Source of the DNA: DASSWG01 sp041689995
Lineage (GTDB): Bacteria; Bacteroidota; Bacteroidia; Flavobacteriales; Flavobacteriaceae
NCBI GenBank assembly: GCA_041689995.1
Contig: JBDNFD010000143.1
Location: forward strand, 1 to 9,344
Direction of reading: 5' to 3'
Length of the DNA: 9,344 nucleotides
The notes below the pieces were generated by a model, which worked only from the letters and a program-made list of their open reading frames with translations, did no database searches and was not told the DNA's origin. Positions within the stretch are counted from its first letter, which is position 1; each line of letters opens with the position of its first letter. Below are positions 6,524 through 9,344 of this stretch, in pieces. Position numbers and translations under genes: made by a program.

Positions 6524-8316
6524 ATATTAGAAATATCGCGATTATTGCACACGTTGACCATGGAAAAACAACCTTGGTCGATAAAATTATGCACCATTGC
6601 CAACTTTTTCGTGCCAATGAGCACACTCACGATTTGATATTGGACAGTAATGATTTGGAGCGCGAACGCGGAATCACCATTACTTCCAAAAATGTTTCTG
6701 TAATTTATAAGGGCACAAAGATCAATATTATCGATACTCCCGGTCACGCCGATTTTGGTGGAGAAGTGGAGCGCGTTTTGAACATGGCCGATGGCGTTCT
6801 GCTTTTGGTTGATGCTTTTGAAGGCCCGATGCCCCAAACCCGTTTTGTATTACAAAAAGCCCTAGATCTTGGGTTGAAGCCTTGCGTGGTCATCAATAAA
6901 GTCGATAAGGAAAATTGCACCCCGGAAGAAGTTCATGAAAAAGTATTCGATTTAATGTTCGAATTGGGCGCAGAAGAATGGCAGCTCGATTTTCCAACGG
7001 TTTACGGTTCAGCCAAAAACAATTGGATGAGTGAAGATTGGCGAAATGAAACTAAAAATATCGAACCCTTGTTGGATATGGTAGTAAAACACATTCCTTC
7101 CCCAAAAATTGAAGAAGGGAGTCCCCAATTATTGATCACTTCCTTAGATTTTTCCTCCTTCACGGGCCGTATCGCTATTGGACGTTTGCAACGTGGAACA
7201 TTGAAAGAAGGAATGCAGGTTTCCCTGGTAAAACGCGACGGTTCCATCAAGAAAACGAAGATCAAAGAACTTTACACTTTTGAAGGTTTGGGCCGAAGAA
7301 AAATTCAGGAAGTGAAAGCTGGAGATATCTGTGCGATCGTTGGGCTGGAAGGTTTCGATATTGGTGATACCGTTGCTGATATTGAAAATCCACAAGGTCT
7401 AAAAACCATTGCCATCGATGAGCCAACAATGAGCATGCTTTTCACCATTAATGATTCTCCATTTTTCGGTAAAGATGGAAAATATGTGACCTCTCGTCAT
7501 ATCAAAGATCGTTTGACCAAAGAACTGGAAAAAAACCTTGCTTTGCGTTTACATGGAACTGATAGTGCAGATAAATTTATCGTTTTTGGACGTGGTGTTT
7601 TGCACCTTTCTGTTTTGATAGAAACGATGAGAAGAGAAGGCTACGAACTTCAAATTGGTCAGCCTCAGGTTATTATCAGGGAAATTGACGGCGTAAAATG
7701 CGAGCCAATTGAAGAATTGACCATCGATTTGCCGGAAGAAGTTTCGGGGAAAGCGGTGGAAATGGTCACCATGCGGAAAGGAGAAATGATTTCCATGGAA
7801 TCCAAAGGTAACAGAATGGTTTGTCAATTCATGATCCCGTCACGGGGAATTATCGGCATGCGGAACCAACTGCTCACTGCGACTGCCGGAGAAGCTATTA
7901 TGGCGCACCGTTTCAAAGAATATCAACCCTTTAAGGGTGGAATTCCTCAGCGTCAAAATGGATCACTGGTTTCCATGGAAAAAGGAACAGCAATTCCCTA
8001 TTCCATCGATAAATTGCAAGATCGCGGGAAATTTTTTGTAGATCCGGGCGAGCCTATTTATGAAGGGCAAGTGATTGGGGAAAATTCCCGTCAAGACGAT
8101 ATTACCGTAAATATCACCAAAACGAAAAAGCTTTCCAACGTACGGAGTTCTGGCGCGGATGACAAAGCAAAAATTGTTCCCGCTATCAAATTTTCACTTG
8201 AAGAAGCTTTGGAATATATTCAGAAAGATGAATATGTGGAAGTGACCCCGAAATCAATTCGGTTAAGAAAAATCTATTTGACCGAAAATGAACGAAAACG
8301 AAATAAAATCATCTAA
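6520..8316 (+). CDS. typA: Translational GTPase TypA/BipA
   Basis: This 598-residue protein is a full-length ribosome-associated GTPase of the EF-G-like TypA/BipA family, which binds the 70S A-site region and aids ribosome assembly and growth under cold and other stress. G motifs are intact: G1 AHVDHGKT (10-17), switch I RERGITI (48-54), G3 DTPGH (72-76, with catalytic H76), G4 NKVD (126-129) and G5 GSAK (163-166). Domain II (about 203-290) follows, then domain III (about 300-385) and domain V (about 395-478). The TypA-specific C-terminal domain, about 480-598, contains GTAIPYSIDKLQDRG and the region from NITKTKKLSNVRSSG onward, ending in a basic tail. The gene stands alone between two terminators. 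The start ATG 6520 is supported by the family N-terminus MNIRNIAIIAHVDHGK. Confidence 0.98.
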   Translation: MNIRNIAIIAHVDHGKTTLVDKIMHHCQLFRANEHTHDLILDSNDLERERGITITSKNVSVIYKGTKINIIDTPGHADFGGEVERVLNMADGVLLLVDAFEGPMPQTRFVLQKALDLGLKPCVVINKVDKENCTPEEVHEKVFDLMFELGAEEWQLDFPTVYGSAKNNWMSEDWRNETKNIEPLLDMVVKHIPSPKIEEGSPQLLITSLDFSSFTGRIAIGRLQRGTLKEGMQVSLVKRDGSIKKTKIKELYTFEGLGRRKIQEVKAGDICAIVGLEGFDIGDTVADIENPQGLKTIAIDEPTMSMLFTINDSPFFGKDGKYVTSRHIKDRLTKELEKNLALRLHGTDSADKFIVFGRGVLHLSVLIETMRREGYELQIGQPQVIIREIDGVKCEPIEELTIDLPEEVSGKAVEMVTMRKGEMISMESKGNRMVCQFMIPSRGIIGMRNQLLTATAGEAIMAHRFKEYQPFKGGIPQRQNGSLVSMEKGTAIPYSIDKLQDRGKFFVDPGEPIYEGQVIGENSRQDDITVNITKTKKLSNVRSSGADDKAKIVPAIKFSLEEALEYIQKDEYVEVTPKSIRLRKIYLTENERKRNKII

Positions 8317-8327
8317 TGAAAACTTCA

Positions 8328-8354
8328 AAAAGCCTTGCAAACCGCAGGGCTTTT
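8328..8354. terminator. Bidirectional intrinsic terminator between typA and the XRE gene
   Basis: AAAAGCCTTGC (8328-8338) pairs with GCAGGGCTTTT (8344-8354) through an 11-base stem with one G-U pair and an AAACC loop. The plus strand ends in TTTT and the minus strand in TTTTT. It lies 12 bases after the typA stop and 22 bases beyond the convergent XRE gene, so it probably serves both. Confidence 0.8.
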
Positions 8355-8375
8355 CGTGTTTTCCTGGTTTCGTTT

Positions 8376-8585
8376 CTATTCATCTTTTGAATATTCCAGG
8401 ATGTCTCCCGGCTGACATTTCAGTACTTCACAAATAGTTTCCAAGGTCGAAAACCTTACCGCCCTAGCTTTTCCGGTTTTCAATATCGAAAGATTCGAAA
8501 GGGTCACACCGACTTTATCCGAAAGTTCATTCAATGACATTTTTCGCTTTGCCATCATTACATCTAAATTTACTATTATGGGCAT
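8376..8585 (-). CDS. Small XRE-family (Cro/C1-type) HTH regulator, YozG-like
   Basis: This 69-residue protein is almost entirely one helix-turn-helix domain. It begins with MPIIVNLDVMMAKRKMSL, typical of the small YozG-like regulators that sit beside DUF2975 genes. The HTH helices are about residues 18-25 (LNELSDKV) and 28-36 (TLSNLSILK), followed by RFSTLETICEVLKCQPGDILEY, the usual fourth and fifth helices. It has no sensor domain, so any signal probably comes through a partner or through its own level. It starts three bases after the DUF2975 stop, so the two genes are cotranscribed and probably translationally coupled. By analogy with similar pairs it may repress its own operon at the inverted repeat upstream (9159-9180); this is inference. 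Confidence 0.93.
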   Translation of the reverse strand: MPIIVNLDVMMAKRKMSLNELSDKVGVTLSNLSILKTGKARAVRFSTLETICEVLKCQPGDILEYSKDE

Positions 8586-8588
8586 AGC

Positions 8589-9128
8589 TTAAATTGTTAG
8601 TTCATTTTCATTCTGAATTTCAAGTCCGCGTTTAAAGACCTGTGCGATTATAAAAATAATTCCGGCCATAAACAAGTATTCATAAGCACCATCCAAATAA
8701 TCATGCAGGCTGGGCAAATTGGCCCCATTTTTCGCTAAGGAGTCAAAGTATTCCTTGGCAATTACAGCCACTACACCAATTCCCAAGGCATAATAGCTCA
8801 TTTTCACCAGAAGGGAAGACACACTTGAACTGAAAGGATGCGTCAAATTGAATTTTGAAAAAAGCCGGGTGACCAAGAAAAAGAAATAAGCTTTCTGGCC
8901 AGACAAGAAAATAATCAGCGATAGCGCACAAATATATTTCCATTGGCTGGTCGCGTACAATTCTGAGAGATCGAGTCCCAAATACAAATCCCCTGCTGCC
9001 AAAGAATTGAAAAAAAGACTCATTACAGAAGTAAAAATCAAGGCCCCGGTCTTAATACATAAACCGATGAAGGCGATCCAAGTAAGTACTTCCATAATGG
9101 AGAGCATGGTTTTGGTGTTTGTTTTCAT
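8589..9128 (-). CDS. DUF2975 family membrane protein
   Basis: This 179-residue protein has four predicted transmembrane segments, roughly residues 11-36, 64-90, 107-125 and 149-165. DUF2975 traits are visible: the polar loop LTHPFSSSV after the second segment, and the conserved C-terminal end IAQVFKRGLEIQNENELTI. The pair with a downstream YozG-like XRE gene (3 bases away) is characteristic of the family and strengthens the call. The molecular function of DUF2975 is not established; a role in regulating or sensing at the membrane together with the XRE protein is only inferred from this conserved pairing. The start ATG 9128 is followed by MKTNTKTML and preceded by an A/T-rich leader with a well-spaced promoter. 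Confidence 0.9.
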   Translation of the reverse strand: MKTNTKTMLSIMEVLTWIAFIGLCIKTGALIFTSVMSLFFNSLAAGDLYLGLDLSELYATSQWKYICALSLIIFLSGQKAYFFFLVTRLFSKFNLTHPFSSSVSSLLVKMSYYALGIGVVAVIAKEYFDSLAKNGANLPSLHDYLDGAYEYLFMAGIIFIIAQVFKRGLEIQNENELTI

Positions 9129-9154
9129 AAGATTTTCGAATAAAAATTATTATG

Positions 9155-9185
9155 CAAATATCAATAATTATTTATTGATAAACAA
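9155..9185 (-). promoter_or_regulatory. Promoter of the DUF2975/XRE operon
   Basis: On the minus strand, TTG (9185-9183) is followed after 20 bases by GATATTTG (9162-9155), one mismatch from the -7 consensus TAnnTTTG. This is the best-spaced -33/-7 pair in the window. The leader to the ATG at 9128 would be about 20 bases. Confidence 0.6.
9159..9180. promoter_or_regulatory. Inverted repeat overlapping the DUF2975/XRE promoter; candidate operator
   Basis: TATCAATAA (9159-9167) and TTATTGATA (9172-9180) are perfect 9-base inverted arms around TTAT. The site fills the promoter spacer and touches the -7 element, where a bound repressor would block polymerase. A further half-site TTATTGAT repeats at 9190-9197, 18 bases from the copy at 9172-9179. 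The XRE protein encoded downstream is the obvious candidate binder. The region is very AT-rich, so chance similarity is possible. Confidence 0.5.
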
Positions 9186-9344
9186 TATATTATTGATTTA
9201 TTATGGCTCTATTCTAATATAAGAGTGATAGACCAAAACATCAATGAAATCGGTACTTACAAGAGTTTTTTACATTTTAAACCAGCGGTTTTAGAAAAAC
9301 ATCAAGGTTTTTTGAAAATATTCACGACAAAGTATCTTATTTTT

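Noticed and set aside
6499..6837. 112-codon ORF antisense to the typA start
   Set aside because: It overlaps the conserved GTPase domain of typA and has no recognisable features; it is a shadow of the typA codon pattern.
8376..9128. Toxin-antitoxin module made of a membrane protein and an XRE regulator
   Set aside because: The 179-residue protein is recognisable as DUF2975, a family that is regularly followed by a YozG-like XRE gene; nothing indicates toxicity.
9007..9222. 71-codon plus-strand ORF over the DUF2975 start and promoter
   Set aside because: It is antisense to a recognised gene and continues through the AT-rich promoter with low-complexity sequence.
9244..9294. 16-codon ORF (MKSVLTRVFYILNQRF) near the right edge
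   Set aside because: It is too short, has no clear promoter or homology, and such ORFs are expected by chance in AT-rich DNA.
9236..9305. Repeated AAAACATCAA near the right edge (9236-9245 and 9296-9305)
   Set aside because: A ten-base A-rich match at this distance is likely by chance and has no further structure around it.

Overview
The window looks like chromosomal DNA of a member of the Bacteroidota, most likely a marine-type Flavobacteriaceae. It is AT-rich. Genes start after A-rich leaders with no clear Shine-Dalgarno sequence, and several are preceded by the Bacteroidota -7 element TAnnTTTG. The protein set fits: a DUF1684 protein, an M49 lipoprotein, an SRPBCC/GyrI-like fusion, and a DUF2975 gene followed by a small XRE regulator. 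Genus or species cannot be decided from the sequence alone. No rRNA, tRNA, insertion sequence, prophage gene or CRISPR array was seen.

Layout from left to right. Bases 1-972 (minus) hold the N-terminal 324 codons of a secreted Ycf48/BNR-like beta-propeller protein that runs off the left edge. Bases 1145-1984 (minus) encode a tandem-domain universal stress protein. A divergent intergenic region leads to a secreted DUF1684 protein (2181-2789, plus), whose stop codon overlaps that of a convergent CrcB fluoride channel (2786-3154, minus). Upstream of crcB, and probably in the same transcript, is a membrane-anchored SRPBCC plus GyrI-like protein (3172-4206, minus). Divergent from it is a dipeptidyl peptidase III (M49) lipoprotein (4301-6352, plus), which ends in a strong intrinsic terminator. 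Then comes the translational GTPase TypA/BipA (6520-8316, plus). A probably bidirectional terminator separates typA from a convergent two-gene unit: DUF2975 membrane protein (8589-9128, minus), then XRE regulator (8376-8585, minus). The right edge (about 9198-9344) holds no gene that I can support.

Most genes are housekeeping or stress-related and form separate small transcription units, not one pathway. Two units suggest joint action: the DUF2975/XRE pair, which has a promoter overlapping a near-perfect inverted repeat (a candidate autoregulatory operator), and the SRPBCC-GyrI/crcB pair. I see no clear previously undescribed multi-gene system. The most useful leads are the putative operator at 9159-9197, the possible surface exposure of the M49 peptidase, the SRPBCC-GyrI/crcB linkage, and a four-codon upstream ORF that overlaps the typA start.
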